Below, one piece after another: positions 27,971-37,229 of a stretch of DNA of 64,000 nt. The position numbers and the translations under genes are program-made. The notes beneath the pieces were generated by a model, which was given only the letters and a program-made list of their open reading frames with translations, made no database searches and was not told where the DNA came from. The DNA lies in contig CAVQXR010000001.1 in the NCBI GenBank assembly GCA_963717955.1, positions 1,116,001-1,180,000 on the forward strand, read 5' to 3'. Origin of the DNA: CAVQXR01 sp963717955 (GTDB taxonomy: Bacteria; Actinomycetota; Thermoleophilia; Gaiellales; Gaiellaceae). How positions within the stretch are numbered: the stretch's first letter is position 1; every line of letters starts with the position of its first letter.

Positions 27971-29656
27971 ATGACCAGCCCGAGGCCCGTGAGCGGCCCG
28001 GTCACCCCCCTGCGGCGGCTCGTCGAGACCGGCATCCAGATCACGTCCGAGCTCTCGCTCGACGCCGTGCTCACGCGCGTCGTCGAATCGGCCGCCGCGC
28101 TCACCGACGCCCGGTATGCGGCCCTCGGGATCCTCGACGTGTCCGCGAGGACGCTCGAGCGGTTCCTGACCGTCGGAGTCGACGAGCAGACGGCGTCGGC
28201 GATCGGTCAGCGGCCGCTCGGGCGCGGGATCCTGGGCGTGCTGATCGACGAGGTGTCGCCGCTGCGTCTTGGCGACCTCACCGAGGACCCCCGCTCCGTC
28301 GGGTTCCCACCGGGCCATCCGACGATGCGAACCTTCCTCGGGGTCCCGATCGTGCTCCGCGGCATCGCGTACGGGAACCTGTACCTCACCGAGAAGGACG
28401 GCGGCGTCGACTTCACGGACGAGGACGAGGAGATCGTGACGCTCCTCGCCGCCCAGGCGGCCGTCGCCGTCGAGAACGCGCGCCTCTACGAGTCCGCCAC
28501 GCGCTGGCTGCGCCACCTCGAGTCCATGACCGAGGTCGGGAACGCGCTCGCGGCCGAGTTCGAGCTCCCGAAGCTGCTCGAGCTGATCAGCGTCCGCCTG
28601 CGAGAGCTGATCGCCGCCCGCACCGTCTTCGTCGCCCTCCCCGGCCCGGACGGGCATCTCCACATCGAGGCGGCGGCGGACGAGCACGACATCAGCCGGG
28701 TGATCGGGCTCTCGATCGACCGAGGGGGCTCGAAGAGCGGGCGGGTGTTCGAGCGCCGGCGCAGCGACCGCGTGGACTCGATCGTCGACGACCCGGACGT
28801 CGACCAGCAGGCGCTCCGGGAGTTCGCCGAGCGGACGGAGCTGCCGATCCCGACGAGCGGTCTCTACGTGCCGCTCCTCGTCCGCGACCGCGCCATCGGA
28901 GTCATCGTCGTCCACGACCGTCTCGCGGGCCCGCTCGGCGACCTCCGCTTCACCGAGGAGGACGTTCGCATCGCCGAGGCGCTCGCGTCCCGAGCGGCGG
29001 TCGCCGTCGACCTCTCGGAGCGGGTGCAGCGTGAGTCGCTGCGCCGCGTCGTCGAGGCCCAGGAGACCGAGCGCAAGCGGCTGGCGATGGAGCTGCACGA
29101 CGAGACGGGGCAGGCGTTGACCTCGCTCCTGCTCGGGCTGCGCATGGCCGAGAACGCCACGGACGAGGACGAGCGGCGACGCGTGCTCGCGTCGCTGCGC
29201 GAGCTCACCTCGTCGACGCTGCGAGACGTACGCCGCCTCGCGGTCGAGCTGCGGCCGAAGGCGCTCGACGACTTCGGGCTCGTTCCCGCCCTCGAGCGCC
29301 TCGTCGACGGCCTGCGCGAGCGGACCGGGCTCGAGATCCACCTGGCCGCACCCCTGAGCGGGCGGCTGGCGCCCGACGTCGAGACGGCGCTCTACCGCGT
29401 CGTCCAGGAATCGCTGACGAACGTGGTCAAGCATGCGGGCGCGCGCCGGGTCAGCGTCCTGGTCACGCGCAAGCACGGCGGCGTCACGGCCGTCATCGAG
29501 GACGACGGCCGCGGCTTCGAGCCCGCGCCGGCGATCCGGGGCGCAGGTCTCGGTCTCGTCGGGATGCGCGAGCGAATGGCTCTCGTCGGAGGAAGGCTTA
29601 CGATCGAGAGCGACAAGGCAGGCACCACCATCGTGGCAGAGGCTCCGGCTCCATGA
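27971..29656 (+). CDS. DevS/DosT-like sensor histidine kinase (GAF-GAF-HisKA_3)
   Basis: The 561-residue cytoplasmic sensor kinase has GAF domain 1 at about residues 20-170 and GAF 2 at about 190-345. A HisKA_3 dimerisation domain follows with phospho-acceptor His376 (AMELHDETGQALTSLLLG), then an HATPase (VVQESLTNVVKHA, IEDDGRGFEP, GLGLVGMRERMALVGG). GAF 1 contains SVGFPPGHPTMRTFLGVP and YGNLYLTEKDGG, the same surroundings as the haem-binding GAF of mycobacterial DevS; His116 is the candidate haem ligand. Redox or hypoxia sensing is inferred. It overlaps the regulator gene downstream (ATGA). Confidence 0.88.
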   Translation: MTSPRPVSGPVTPLRRLVETGIQITSELSLDAVLTRVVESAAALTDARYAALGILDVSARTLERFLTVGVDEQTASAIGQRPLGRGILGVLIDEVSPLRLGDLTEDPRSVGFPPGHPTMRTFLGVPIVLRGIAYGNLYLTEKDGGVDFTDEDEEIVTLLAAQAAVAVENARLYESATRWLRHLESMTEVGNALAAEFELPKLLELISVRLRELIAARTVFVALPGPDGHLHIEAAADEHDISRVIGLSIDRGGSKSGRVFERRRSDRVDSIVDDPDVDQQALREFAERTELPIPTSGLYVPLLVRDRAIGVIVVHDRLAGPLGDLRFTEEDVRIAEALASRAAVAVDLSERVQRESLRRVVEAQETERKRLAMELHDETGQALTSLLLGLRMAENATDEDERRRVLASLRELTSSTLRDVRRLAVELRPKALDDFGLVPALERLVDGLRERTGLEIHLAAPLSGRLAPDVETALYRVVQESLTNVVKHAGARRVSVLVTRKHGGVTAVIEDDGRGFEPAPAIRGAGLGLVGMRERMALVGGRLTIESDKAGTTIVAEAPAP

Positions 29657-30288
29657 TTCGCGTCCTGATCGTCGACGACCACGCCGTCGTGCGCTCCGGC
29701 CTGCGGCTCCTGCTCGATCACGACAGCGAGATCGAGGTGGTCGCGGAGGCCGGAAACGCCGAGGAGGCCGTGCGAGAGGCGCGCCACGAGCGTCCGGACG
29801 TCGTCCTGCTCGACGTCGTGATGCCGGGCACGAGCGGGATCGAGGCGACGCCGATGATTCTCGCGGCCTCACCTGAGTCGAAGGTGCTCGTCCTCTCGAT
29901 GCAGGACGACCCGACCTACGTGAAGGAGGCGTTCGGGGCCGGTGCGCTCGGCTACGTCCTCAAGGAGGCGGCCGAGTCCGACGTCGTGCAGGCCGTCAAG
30001 GAGGTCGCGGGCGGCGGCCGCTACGTCCATCCGGCCCTCGGGGCGCGCCTCGCCGCCGCCGAGGCGCAGGCACGGGCCGAGGCCGAGAGCGATCCGCTCT
30101 CAGACCGCGAACGCGAGGTGCTCCGGCTGCTCGCGCTCGGCCACACGAACCAGGAGATCGCGAAGATGCTGTTCATCTCCGTTCGCACGGCCGAGACGCA
30201 CCGCGCCCACATCATGCAGAAGCTCCGCCTGACCACCCGCGCGGAGCTCGTTCGCCACGCGATCGCGAGCGGGCTGCTCGACGACTAG
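29653..30288 (+). CDS. NarL/FixJ-family response regulator
   Basis: The 211-residue regulator has a receiver domain (IRVLIVDDHAVVRSGLRLLL; phospho-acceptor Asp near residue 54 in PDVVLLDVVMPG; conserved Lys in YVLKEA). A C-terminal LuxR-type helix-turn-helix follows (SDREREVLRLLALGHTNQEIAKMLFISVRTAETHRAHIM). It overlaps the kinase stop by four bases, so the pair is coupled and almost certainly cognate. It may bind the TGCGG-N5-7-CCGCA dyads found at nearby stress genes, which is an inference. It has a close paralogue at 43382-44049. Confidence 0.92.
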   Translation: MIRVLIVDDHAVVRSGLRLLLDHDSEIEVVAEAGNAEEAVREARHERPDVVLLDVVMPGTSGIEATPMILAASPESKVLVLSMQDDPTYVKEAFGAGALGYVLKEAAESDVVQAVKEVAGGGRYVHPALGARLAAAEAQARAEAESDPLSDREREVLRLLALGHTNQEIAKMLFISVRTAETHRAHIMQKLRLTTRAELVRHAIASGLLDD

Positions 30289-30312
30289 TGCTCCGGCCGG
30301 CGCGATGAGAGA

Positions 30313-30330
30313 GGCCGGATCGCTCCGGCC
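30313..30330. terminator. Hairpin between convergent genes
   Basis: GGCCGGA-tcgc-TCCGGCC is a perfect seven-bp stem with a four-base loop, between the regulator stop (30288) and the convergent universal stress protein stop (30384). A second GC hairpin (GCGGG...CCCGC) follows at about 30355-30373. A bidirectional terminator is likely. Bases 30286-30296 (CTAGTGCTCCG) match the end of repeat copy C. Confidence 0.5.
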
Positions 30331-30383
30331 CCCTCCGCTCATCTCGTTCACCTGCGCGGGCCCTCGAGCCCGCACGAGGTGGC

Positions 30384-30797
30384 TCAGCGCACGACGAGCA
30401 CGTCGCAGGGCGCGTGGTGCACGACCTTCGTGCTCACCGAGCCGAGCAGCGCCCGCTGGGCGAAGTTCAGGCCCCGCGTGCCGACGACGATCAGGCCCGC
30501 ATCCTCCTCGGTCGCGATTCGCACGAGCGTGTCGGCCGGGTCGCCGTGGCCCTCGATGAAGCGCGCCGACAGCCCGGCGGCTGCGGCGGTCACCCTGGCT
30601 TTCCCCAACGCCTCCTCGGCGGCCTCTACCTCGATCGGGTCGACCGAGCTCGTGCCCCCTGCGGGGTCACGGGCGATCGTCGACGTGTGCGCTGCGGCCA
30701 CGACCAGGATGTCATCACCCTCCTTGGCGATGCCGATCGCGCGGCCGAGAGCCCGCTCCGCGTGCTCCGAGCCGTCGTACCCAACAACGATCTTCAT
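30384..30797 (-). CDS. Universal stress protein
   Basis: The 137-residue single-domain UspA fold begins MKIVVGYDGSEHAERALGRAI. It has the ATP-binding pattern GTRGLNFAQRALLGSVSTKVVHHAPCDVLVV, matching G-2x-G-9x-G(S/T), so nucleotide binding is expected. These are cytoplasmic proteins linked to survival under starvation or hypoxia. It is transcribed alone towards the two-component pair, and a candidate dyad operator (30886-30903) lies about 90 bases upstream of the ATG. Confidence 0.92.
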   Translation of the reverse strand: MKIVVGYDGSEHAERALGRAIGIAKEGDDILVVAAAHTSTIARDPAGGTSSVDPIEVEAAEEALGKARVTAAAAGLSARFIEGHGDPADTLVRIATEEDAGLIVVGTRGLNFAQRALLGSVSTKVVHHAPCDVLVVR

Positions 30798-30885
30798 CTA
30801 TCCCTCCTCCTCCCGCCTGTCTCGTGTTCATCGCGCCTCATCGTCCGGCCGGCGGACCATGAACGAGCGAGGTGTTGCGGGAACA

Positions 30886-30903
30886 TACGGGCTTTTGCCG
30901 CGA
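30886..30903 (-). promoter_or_regulatory. Candidate stress dyad upstream of a universal stress protein gene
   Basis: On the plus strand TACGG-gcttttg-CCGCG is an imperfect dyad with an AT-rich centre, in the 147-base gap between two minus-strand universal stress protein genes. A GCGGGAAC block lies directly beside it at 30876-30883. The dyad resembles sites at 27898, 44583 and 47331. Binding by a NarL-type regulator is a hypothesis. Confidence 0.35.
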
Positions 30904-30944
30904 GATGCCAGTCCGTGCACCCGGAATCCGGCCCGACGTGCTCA

Positions 30945-31367
30945 TCAGCGGGGCTGCGGGACCACGATCACCGGGCAGGCGGCTTGGTGGGCGCACTGCC
31001 GGCTCACAGAGCCGAGCAGCAGGCCGGTGAAGCCGCCCCGGCCTCGAGAGCCGACGACCAGCATCACCGCGTCGGCCGACTCGTCGACGAGCACCCGGGC
31101 AGCCGGGCCCTCCGCGACGCGCGGCTCGATCTCGACCTCCTCGCCTTCGTACGACGCCAGCGCGTCTCGGAGCGTCATCTCGGCCTCGGTGCCGAAATCA
31201 CCGACGAGGTCCGGGAGCATCGCTCCGGGCGCGTCGCCCACGAACGGGATGCTCCAAGCGCGGACGGCCCGCACGCCGCACCCGCGTGCGCGGGCCTCCG
31301 TGATCGCGAAGCGGAGCGCCGCCATGCTGCCGGGCGATCCGTCGACGCCGACGACGATGCTGCTCAC
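30945..31367 (-). CDS. Universal stress protein
   Basis: The 140-residue UspA-fold protein starts MSSIVVGVDGSPGSMAALRFAI. It carries the nucleotide-binding signature GSRGRGGFTGLLLGSVSRQCAHQAACPVIVV. It differs clearly from its neighbour at 30384 and is closer to the protein at 44073, which also ends with an S-x-QCxHxAxCPV motif. It starts 16 bases after the CBS-BON stop, so the two form an operon. Confidence 0.92.
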   Translation of the reverse strand: MSSIVVGVDGSPGSMAALRFAITEARARGCGVRAVRAWSIPFVGDAPGAMLPDLVGDFGTEAEMTLRDALASYEGEEVEIEPRVAEGPAARVLVDESADAVMLVVGSRGRGGFTGLLLGSVSRQCAHQAACPVIVVPQPR

Positions 31368-31383
31368 GACGACCGACGGCCCG

Positions 31384-32034
31384 TCAGGGCCGATCGTCCT
31401 CCTGCCAGGTGACGGTCGAGGTCACGGACACGACGCCCGGGACGCGCTCGACGACGCCGACGAGCAGCGCGGCGATGCTGCGCCGCTCGACCGTCCCGCC
31501 GAGGGTCACCTCGCCATGCTCCACGTGGACGAACACGTTGCCGGGCGGGAGCCAGAACTGCCTGGTGATGACGTCCTCCTCCACCTCGCGACGGATCGCC
31601 AGGTCGTCGCGCGTGAACGCCCGAACGAGATCGGCACGCGTGACGATGCCGACCAGAGTGCCGCCGTCGACCACCGGCAGGCGGTTGACGCCGCGCTCCA
31701 CCATGAGGGCCGCGGCCTTCGCGACGGACAGCCCTGGCTCCACGGTCACGGCGGGCGACGTCATGGCCTCACCGGCCGTCCGCGCGGCGAGCTTTGCGTC
31801 GGCCTCCTCGTCGCGGGGCGCGAGCAGTCGTGCGAGCAGCCCCTCGGGCTGGCCCGGCGGCGTGCGCTCCTTCATCAGGATGTCGGCCTCGGAGACGACG
31901 CCCACCACGGCGCCGGCGTCCACGACCGGCACGCCAGAGATGTTCCGCTCGCCCAGGATCATGGCGACGTCGCGCAGCGACGTCTCGGGGGCAACCGTCG
32001 TCACCTCCCGCTTCATCAGGTCGCTGACCTTCAT
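31384..32034 (-). CDS. CBS-pair plus BON-domain protein
   Basis: The 216-residue protein has CBS 1 at about residues 7-62 (MKREVTTVAPETSLRDVAMILGERNISGVPVVD) and CBS 2 at about 90-145 (MTSPAVTVEPGLSVAKAAALMVERGVNRLPVVDGGTLVGIVTRADLV). A C-terminal BON domain at 150-213 has the core VHVEHGEVTLGGTVERRS. CBS pairs bind adenine nucleotides; BON domains may contact phospholipid. The start MKVSDLM was chosen because a longer ORF has no homology. It resembles the CBS protein Hrp1 of the mycobacterial dormancy regulon, with an added BON domain. Confidence 0.9.
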   Translation of the reverse strand: MKVSDLMKREVTTVAPETSLRDVAMILGERNISGVPVVDAGAVVGVVSEADILMKERTPPGQPEGLLARLLAPRDEEADAKLAARTAGEAMTSPAVTVEPGLSVAKAAALMVERGVNRLPVVDGGTLVGIVTRADLVRAFTRDDLAIRREVEEDVITRQFWLPPGNVFVHVEHGEVTLGGTVERRSIAALLVGVVERVPGVVSVTSTVTWQEDDRP

Positions 32035-32158
32035 CGTTCCTCCTCCGTTCACGTGATCGGTTCGCACCGGAATCGTCGCCGCGGGGCGCAGCCGGTTCAT
32101 CGGCGAAGGCACCGAACTTCGCTGCGGACAACTACGGACGGACGCCGGCGCTCAGTTC

Positions 32159-33532
32159 TCAAAGCCCGTGGCGCCGCCGCAGCTCGGCGGCCACCTGGTC
32201 GCGGAGCGCCGCGAGCGCGTGCGTCAGCTCCACCTCGATCGGGATCCCGTCCAGCCCGCGGACGGCCTCGGGCAGGGTCGCCCGGTGGCTCCGGCAGCGG
32301 TCCCGCGCCGTGTCGAGCGACTCCGACCAGACGCGCCGCCCTCCGCGCATGACCGGCACGAGGAGCGGCTCCCCGCCTTCGGGCTCGTCCTCGGCGGCCA
32401 GCCCGAGCACGTCGAGGGCGATCGACCCCTGAGCGTCCGTGATCCGCCATACCTGCTTGGCGCCTGGGAACGTCGCCTTCGTCGGAGAGAGCTTCAGAAC
32501 CGGGCGCCCGTCGAACGCGACGAGCTTGTAGGCGATGTCGAGGTATGGGGCGTCGGCGGACGTCCCGAGCTTGCTGCCGATCCCGAATCCGTCGATCGCC
32601 GCGCCCGCCCCGAGCAGCGCGGCGACCTCGAGCTCGTCGAGGCCGCCGCTCGCGAACACGGTCGCGTCAGGAAAGCCGGCCTCGTCCAGGATCGTCCGGG
32701 CCTCGCGGCTGAGGCTCAGGAGATCGCCCGAGTCGAGCCTGATCCCGACGAGCCGGTGGCCGGAGGCAGCCAGCTCCCGGGCGACGACGGCCGCCCTTCG
32801 TACGCCCGCCAGGGTGTCGTACGTGTCCACCAGAAGGATCGCCCGGTCCGGATACGCGCGGGCGTACGCGCGGAACGCCGCCAGCTCGTCCGGGAAGCAC
32901 TCGACGTAGGAGTGCGCCATGGTTCCCGCGATCGGGATGCCGTACGCCCGGCCCGCGAGCACGTTGCTCGTCGAGTCGAACCCCGCGAGGTAGCTGGAGC
33001 GGGCAACCCGCATTCCGGCGGCGTGACGGTGGGTGCGGCGCAGCCCGAAGTCGACGAGCGTTCGGCCTCCCGCAGCGTCGACCGCACGCGCCGCCTTCGA
33101 GGCGATCAGGGTCTGGAAGTGGATCTCGTTCAACACGATCGTCTCGACGAGCTGGCCCTCGAGCACCGGCCCCTCGACCTCGACCACGGGCTCGTCCGGA
33201 AAGAACGGCGTGCCCTCCGGCATCGCACGGACGTCACCGCGAAACCGCACGGTGGACAGCCGGTCGAGAAACGACCCGGTGAACAGGCCCGTCTCCTCGA
33301 GGTACGCGAGGTCGTCTCCCGAGAACGCGAAGGCCTCCAGGTAGGAGAGCACGTCGTCCAGGCCCGCGGCGACGAACGAGCCCCAGCCTGCGGGGAGGCT
33401 CCTCGCATAGAGGCCGAAGACGGCTTGCCGCTCGTCCATGCCCTCGGCGAAGTAGCTCTGGGCCATCGTGAGCTGGTACAGGTCGAGGAGCAGCGCGCCC
33501 GGGGGTGCGCCGCCCGCGTCACCGCGGGTCAT
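32159..33532 (-). CDS. pncB: Nicotinate phosphoribosyltransferase
   Basis: PncB converts nicotinate, PRPP and ATP to nicotinate mononucleotide in NAD salvage. The 457-residue protein begins with LLLDLYQLTMAQSYFAEGM. It contains NEIHFQTLIASKAARAVDAAGGRTLVDFGLRRTH, the GFDSTSNVLAGRAYGIPIAGTMAHS region carrying PRPP-site residues, and VGIRLDSGDL. Nicotinamidase is encoded at 52319-52912, so both steps from nicotinamide to NaMN are in this window. Its place among universal stress genes parallels DosR-regulated pncB2 of mycobacteria. Confidence 0.93.
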   Translation of the reverse strand: MTRGDAGGAPPGALLLDLYQLTMAQSYFAEGMDERQAVFGLYARSLPAGWGSFVAAGLDDVLSYLEAFAFSGDDLAYLEETGLFTGSFLDRLSTVRFRGDVRAMPEGTPFFPDEPVVEVEGPVLEGQLVETIVLNEIHFQTLIASKAARAVDAAGGRTLVDFGLRRTHRHAAGMRVARSSYLAGFDSTSNVLAGRAYGIPIAGTMAHSYVECFPDELAAFRAYARAYPDRAILLVDTYDTLAGVRRAAVVARELAASGHRLVGIRLDSGDLLSLSREARTILDEAGFPDATVFASGGLDELEVAALLGAGAAIDGFGIGSKLGTSADAPYLDIAYKLVAFDGRPVLKLSPTKATFPGAKQVWRITDAQGSIALDVLGLAAEDEPEGGEPLLVPVMRGGRRVWSESLDTARDRCRSHRATLPEAVRGLDGIPIEVELTHALAALRDQVAAELRRRHGL

Positions 33533-33563
33533 GTCTCGTGGTCATGCCGCTTCGCCGTTCCCG

Positions 33564-34328
33564 TCAGCGCGCGACGAGCACGGAGCACCGCGCGTCGTGG
33601 GCGACCCGCTCGCTGACCGAGCCGAGCGACTTCAGCCCGTGCAGGCCGCGGCTGCCGAGGACGAGAAGGTCGGCATCCTGTGATCGCGCGACCAGGCAGT
33701 CCACGGGCTTGCGTTCGTCCACGACCGCATCGGGGTGCGCGGCCCGTACGGCGTCGAGGCCGACCGCCTTGCCGGCCGACGACACCACGAGCTCCAGCCC
33801 GGCGCCGAACCGATCGCGCAGCGCCGTGGCGACCGCGTACGCGGTCTCGGCTTCGTTCGAGCCGTCGGTGCCGACGAGGATCCGCGACGGGAACTGCCCT
33901 CCGCCGTCGTGCGGTCGGGCGACGAGCACCGAGCACGGCGCGTCGTGGAGCGTCGTCGTGCTCAGGCTGCCGAGGATGAGCCCTCCACGGCGGCTGTGAC
34001 CATGTGTCCCGACGACCGCGAGCGTGGCACGCTCCTCGCGCAGGAGATCGCGGAAGCGCGGCACGGCCGAGCCCTCGACCAGGCGGGTCTCGACAGGGTG
34101 CGTGGAGGCCACCTCCTGCGCGACGCGCTGGAGCGCCTCGGTCCCGTCGGCCTTGAGCTGGTCGAGAACCTGCGCGGCCGCCCAGCCCGCGTGAACCGCG
34201 ACCTCGGTCTCGATGATGCCGACCAGGATCAGCGTTCCGGCCGGAGCAGCCAGCCGTGCCGCCTGTTGCGCAGCCACGACGCTCTCGGGGCTCGGATCGA
34301 CCCCGCACACGATGCGATCGAACATCAT
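33564..34328 (-). CDS. Tandem-domain universal stress protein
   Basis: The 254-residue protein has two UspA domains. Domain 1 (MMFDRIVCGVDPSPESVVAAQQAARLA) has the signature GTHGHSRRGGLILGSLSTTTLHDAPCSVLVARP. Domain 2 starts at SRILVGTDGSNEAETAYAVATAL and has GSRGLHGLKSLGSVSERVAHDARCSVLVAR. Both ATP motifs look intact, as in mycobacterial Rv2623-type proteins. Two adjacent ATGs follow GGGAGTCTTCCG; the upstream one is used here. It is 31 bases upstream of pncB on the same strand, so co-transcription is possible. Confidence 0.92.
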   Translation of the reverse strand: MMFDRIVCGVDPSPESVVAAQQAARLAAPAGTLILVGIIETEVAVHAGWAAAQVLDQLKADGTEALQRVAQEVASTHPVETRLVEGSAVPRFRDLLREERATLAVVGTHGHSRRGGLILGSLSTTTLHDAPCSVLVARPHDGGGQFPSRILVGTDGSNEAETAYAVATALRDRFGAGLELVVSSAGKAVGLDAVRAAHPDAVVDERKPVDCLVARSQDADLLVLGSRGLHGLKSLGSVSERVAHDARCSVLVAR

Positions 34329-34409
34329 CGGAAGACTCCCCTCATATCTTGCCTGGGGCATCCGTAACGATGCGGATTCCCTTCGCGGGAACCGCGCAGG
34401 CATGCGCGG

Positions 34410-37070
34410 TCACCACGTCTTCGTCGCCGGGGCCGCCGTCGGGCGTGCGACCCGCACCCGCGCGTCGACCGCGACACAGCCCGTCGGCAGCGCGATCACG
34501 GGATTGAGATCGAGCTCCACCACCTCGGGCAGCTCCTCGCCGAGGCGGGACAGCCGGTGCAGGAGCTCGGTCAGCACCGCCACATCGTTCGCAGGAGCGC
34601 CGCGGAACCCACCGACCAGGCGACCGGCCTTGCCACCGAGCACGAGCTCCTCGGCGTCCACGTCCGTGAGCGGGGCGAGGGCGAAGCCGGCCTCGTCGAT
34701 CAGCTCGGCGAGCCTGCCTCCAGGCCCGAATGCGACGAGCGGCCCGAACACCGGGTCCTGCACGAGCCCGGCCAGAAGCTCGGCGCCGCCCTCGACCATC
34801 GGCTGGACGAGCACGGGGAGCCCGATCCGCTCCACGGCGGCGCGGATCTCGGTCTCCGTGCGCAGCGAGAGCGCGACGCCGCCGACGTCGAGCTTGTGGA
34901 TGCCTGCGACCGCGGTCTTGACCGCAACAGGCAGCCCGAGCTCGCTCGCACCGGCGACCGCTTCGTCCGCAGTCGCCGCGACGCGTTCCTGGACGAGCGG
35001 GATGCCGTAGGCCCCGAGCAGGCCGCGGATCGCCTCTGCGGGCAGCCACGCCTCTTCATCGCCGGCGAGGATCTCGGCGACGAGGGCCGCCGCCGCATCG
35101 TGGTCGATTCCCGGGAGCTCGGGCACCCGTCCGGTCGGGCGCCGCAGCCAGTCGGTGCGCTCCGCCGCGCGGCCGAGGGCGCGAGCGGCCGACTCCGGAT
35201 ACGCGAACGCGGCGATCCTGGCGCCGCTTCGCCGCAGCGGAGCCGGCATTCCGCCCGCCGCAAGCACCGCGGCCACCACCGGCTTGTCGCTCGCGTCCCC
35301 CGCGACGGCACGGCAGATCGCCTCTGCCACGTCCTCGGCTGCGACCGACGCTGCAGGAACGAAGAGGACGACCACGGCATCGACGCCCGGATCGGCGAGC
35401 AGCATCGGCAGCACCTGCTCGTAGCTTCCCGCCGTCGCAGATCCCAGCATGTCGACCGGGTTCGCGAGGCTCGCCTCCGCGGGGATGAGCGGGCGGATCG
35501 AGTCGACGGTCGCATCCGCAAGCGAGGGCAGCTCGAGCCCCTCGCTCGCGCAGGCGTCGGCGCACAGGATCCCGAGACCCCCCGCGTTCGTGAGCACGCC
35601 CACGCGCCGGCCGCGTGGCGCAGCGCCGCTCGCGTAGAGCGTCGCCACATCGAGCAGCTCGTCGAGCGAGTCGGCGCGGATCACGCCCGCCTGGCGGAAC
35701 AGCGCCTCGACGGCCGCCTCCGAGCCGGCGAGCGCGGCCGTGTGCGAGCTGGCGGCCCGCGCTCCCGCCCGGGAGCGGCCGCTCTTCATCGCCAGGACCG
35801 GCTTCCGACGCGCGACACGGCGCGCGATGCGCGCGAACTTCCGCGGGTTGCCGAAGCTCTCGACGTAGAGCAGCACGATCTCGGTGGCCGGATCGTTCTC
35901 CCAGTGCTCGAGCAGGTCGTTCGCCGAGACGTCTGCCTTGTTCCCGATCGAGACGAATGCCGAGAACCCGAGGCCTCGTACACCGGCCGTCTCGAGCAGG
36001 GCGAGCCCGAGCGCACCGCTCTGGGAGGCGAAGCCGATCGTGCCGGGCGGGAACGCGCTGCGCGCGAAGGTCGCATTGAGGCGCGGGCCGGTCGACGCGA
36101 GCCCGAGGCAGTTCGGCCCGAGCAGCCTCGCACCGTGGGCGCGCACGAGCGCGAGCAGCCGCTCCTGCCGCTCCGCTCCGGCCCGGCCGGTCTCGGCGAA
36201 GCCGGCGGAGATCACGCAGATGGCCCTTGCTCCCGCGGCGAGCGCCTCGCCCGTCGCAGTCAGCACGTCGTCGGCCGGGACGGCGACGACGGCGAGATCG
36301 ATCGGTGCGATGTCTCCGACCTCCGCGAAACCGGCGACCCCCGTGACGGGAGAGCCGGAACGGTTCACCGGATAGGCGCGGCCCGTGAAGCCCGCGCGGA
36401 TGATGTTACGGAACAGCTGTCCGCCGATCGAGCCCTCCCGGGCCGATGCGCCGATGACGACGACGCTCTCGGGCTCGAAGAACGGCGTCAGCGAGGCGAC
36501 GACGCCGACGTGGTCGCGCTCGTCGACTCGGGCCCGGTACTCCTCGGTCTGCCTGATCGGGAAGCTGACCTCGACGGCGCCGCCCGAGACCTCACGGGTG
36601 ACCTCGAACCCGGCGTCGGCGAACACCCGGAGCATCGGGCGGTTCTCCGGCAGCACCTCGGCGACGAAGCGGCGGATTCCCACCGCGCCGGCCGACTCGG
36701 CGAGCTGCTCGAGGAGCCGCGTCCCGACCCCCTTCCCCTGGAGGCCGTCCTCGACCGCGAATGCTGCCTCGGCCACCACGGGGTCACGCAGGCGCGACCA
36801 GCTCGCGAGGGCGACGATCCGCTCCTCGCCATCGTCGGTGAGGGTGCCGACGAGCGCCCCGCGCTCCTCGCCGTCGGGGTCGAGGAACGGCGCGACGAGC
36901 CACGGCCCGACGCTTGGCAGGCCGTGGAAACGCGCGTACAGGCTCTCGGTCGAGAGGCGTGAGAAGAAGGAGACGAGCGCATCCGCCTCATTCGCGCTCG
37001 GCGGGTGGAGTCGCAACGTCGACCCGTCCCGCAGGATGACGTCACGAACTACGCCGACGGCCTCGCTCAC
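34410..37070 (-). CDS. GNAT acetyltransferase fused to NDP-forming acyl-CoA ligase-like domains
   Basis: The 886-residue protein has an N-terminal GNAT domain (about residues 8-165, VEDGLQGKGVGTRLLEQLAESAG). A CoA-binding Rossmann domain follows (FFEPESVVVIGASAREGSIGGQLF), then a succinyl-CoA-ligase-like domain with His in ASSHTAALAGSEA, and an ATP-grasp domain (PVAVKTAVAGIHKLDVGGVALSL). Related proteins are lysine acetyltransferases of the Pat type or acetyl-CoA synthetases. The His and ATP-grasp residues seem conserved, so ligase activity is possible. A GTG start (SEAVGVVRDV) was chosen. Protein acetylation linked to the stress region is an inference. Confidence 0.87.
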   Translation of the reverse strand: MSEAVGVVRDVILRDGSTLRLHPPSANEADALVSFFSRLSTESLYARFHGLPSVGPWLVAPFLDPDGEERGALVGTLTDDGEERIVALASWSRLRDPVVAEAAFAVEDGLQGKGVGTRLLEQLAESAGAVGIRRFVAEVLPENRPMLRVFADAGFEVTREVSGGAVEVSFPIRQTEEYRARVDERDHVGVVASLTPFFEPESVVVIGASAREGSIGGQLFRNIIRAGFTGRAYPVNRSGSPVTGVAGFAEVGDIAPIDLAVVAVPADDVLTATGEALAAGARAICVISAGFAETGRAGAERQERLLALVRAHGARLLGPNCLGLASTGPRLNATFARSAFPPGTIGFASQSGALGLALLETAGVRGLGFSAFVSIGNKADVSANDLLEHWENDPATEIVLLYVESFGNPRKFARIARRVARRKPVLAMKSGRSRAGARAASSHTAALAGSEAAVEALFRQAGVIRADSLDELLDVATLYASGAAPRGRRVGVLTNAGGLGILCADACASEGLELPSLADATVDSIRPLIPAEASLANPVDMLGSATAGSYEQVLPMLLADPGVDAVVVLFVPAASVAAEDVAEAICRAVAGDASDKPVVAAVLAAGGMPAPLRRSGARIAAFAYPESAARALGRAAERTDWLRRPTGRVPELPGIDHDAAAALVAEILAGDEEAWLPAEAIRGLLGAYGIPLVQERVAATADEAVAGASELGLPVAVKTAVAGIHKLDVGGVALSLRTETEIRAAVERIGLPVLVQPMVEGGAELLAGLVQDPVFGPLVAFGPGGRLAELIDEAGFALAPLTDVDAEELVLGGKAGRLVGGFRGAPANDVAVLTELLHRLSRLGEELPEVVELDLNPVIALPTGCVAVDARVRVARPTAAPATKTW

Positions 37071-37229
37071 GGTTGCGATTCTGCCCGCTCGAGCCGGCCG
37101 ACGCACGGATCTCGGGCACGTCCACCTTGCGATTCGCCCCCTCGGCCCTGCCCGTGTCGGCCGGTACGACGTTCGTTCCCGTCTCGCCCTTCCGGCATCG
37201 GGCCGTTTCCCGATTCGCAGTTCGGCGAG

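Noticed and set aside
27464..29872. 802-codon open frame antisense to acnA, the DevS-like kinase and its regulator
   Set aside because: It has no recognisable domain, is extremely Arg/Pro/Asp-rich, and exactly mirrors well-conserved genes. High-GC third positions create long antisense frames.
34700..36133. Several long frames antisense to or overlapping the GNAT/acyl-CoA ligase gene
   Set aside because: They are shadows rich in Arg, Ser and Pro. The 886-residue gene explains the region.
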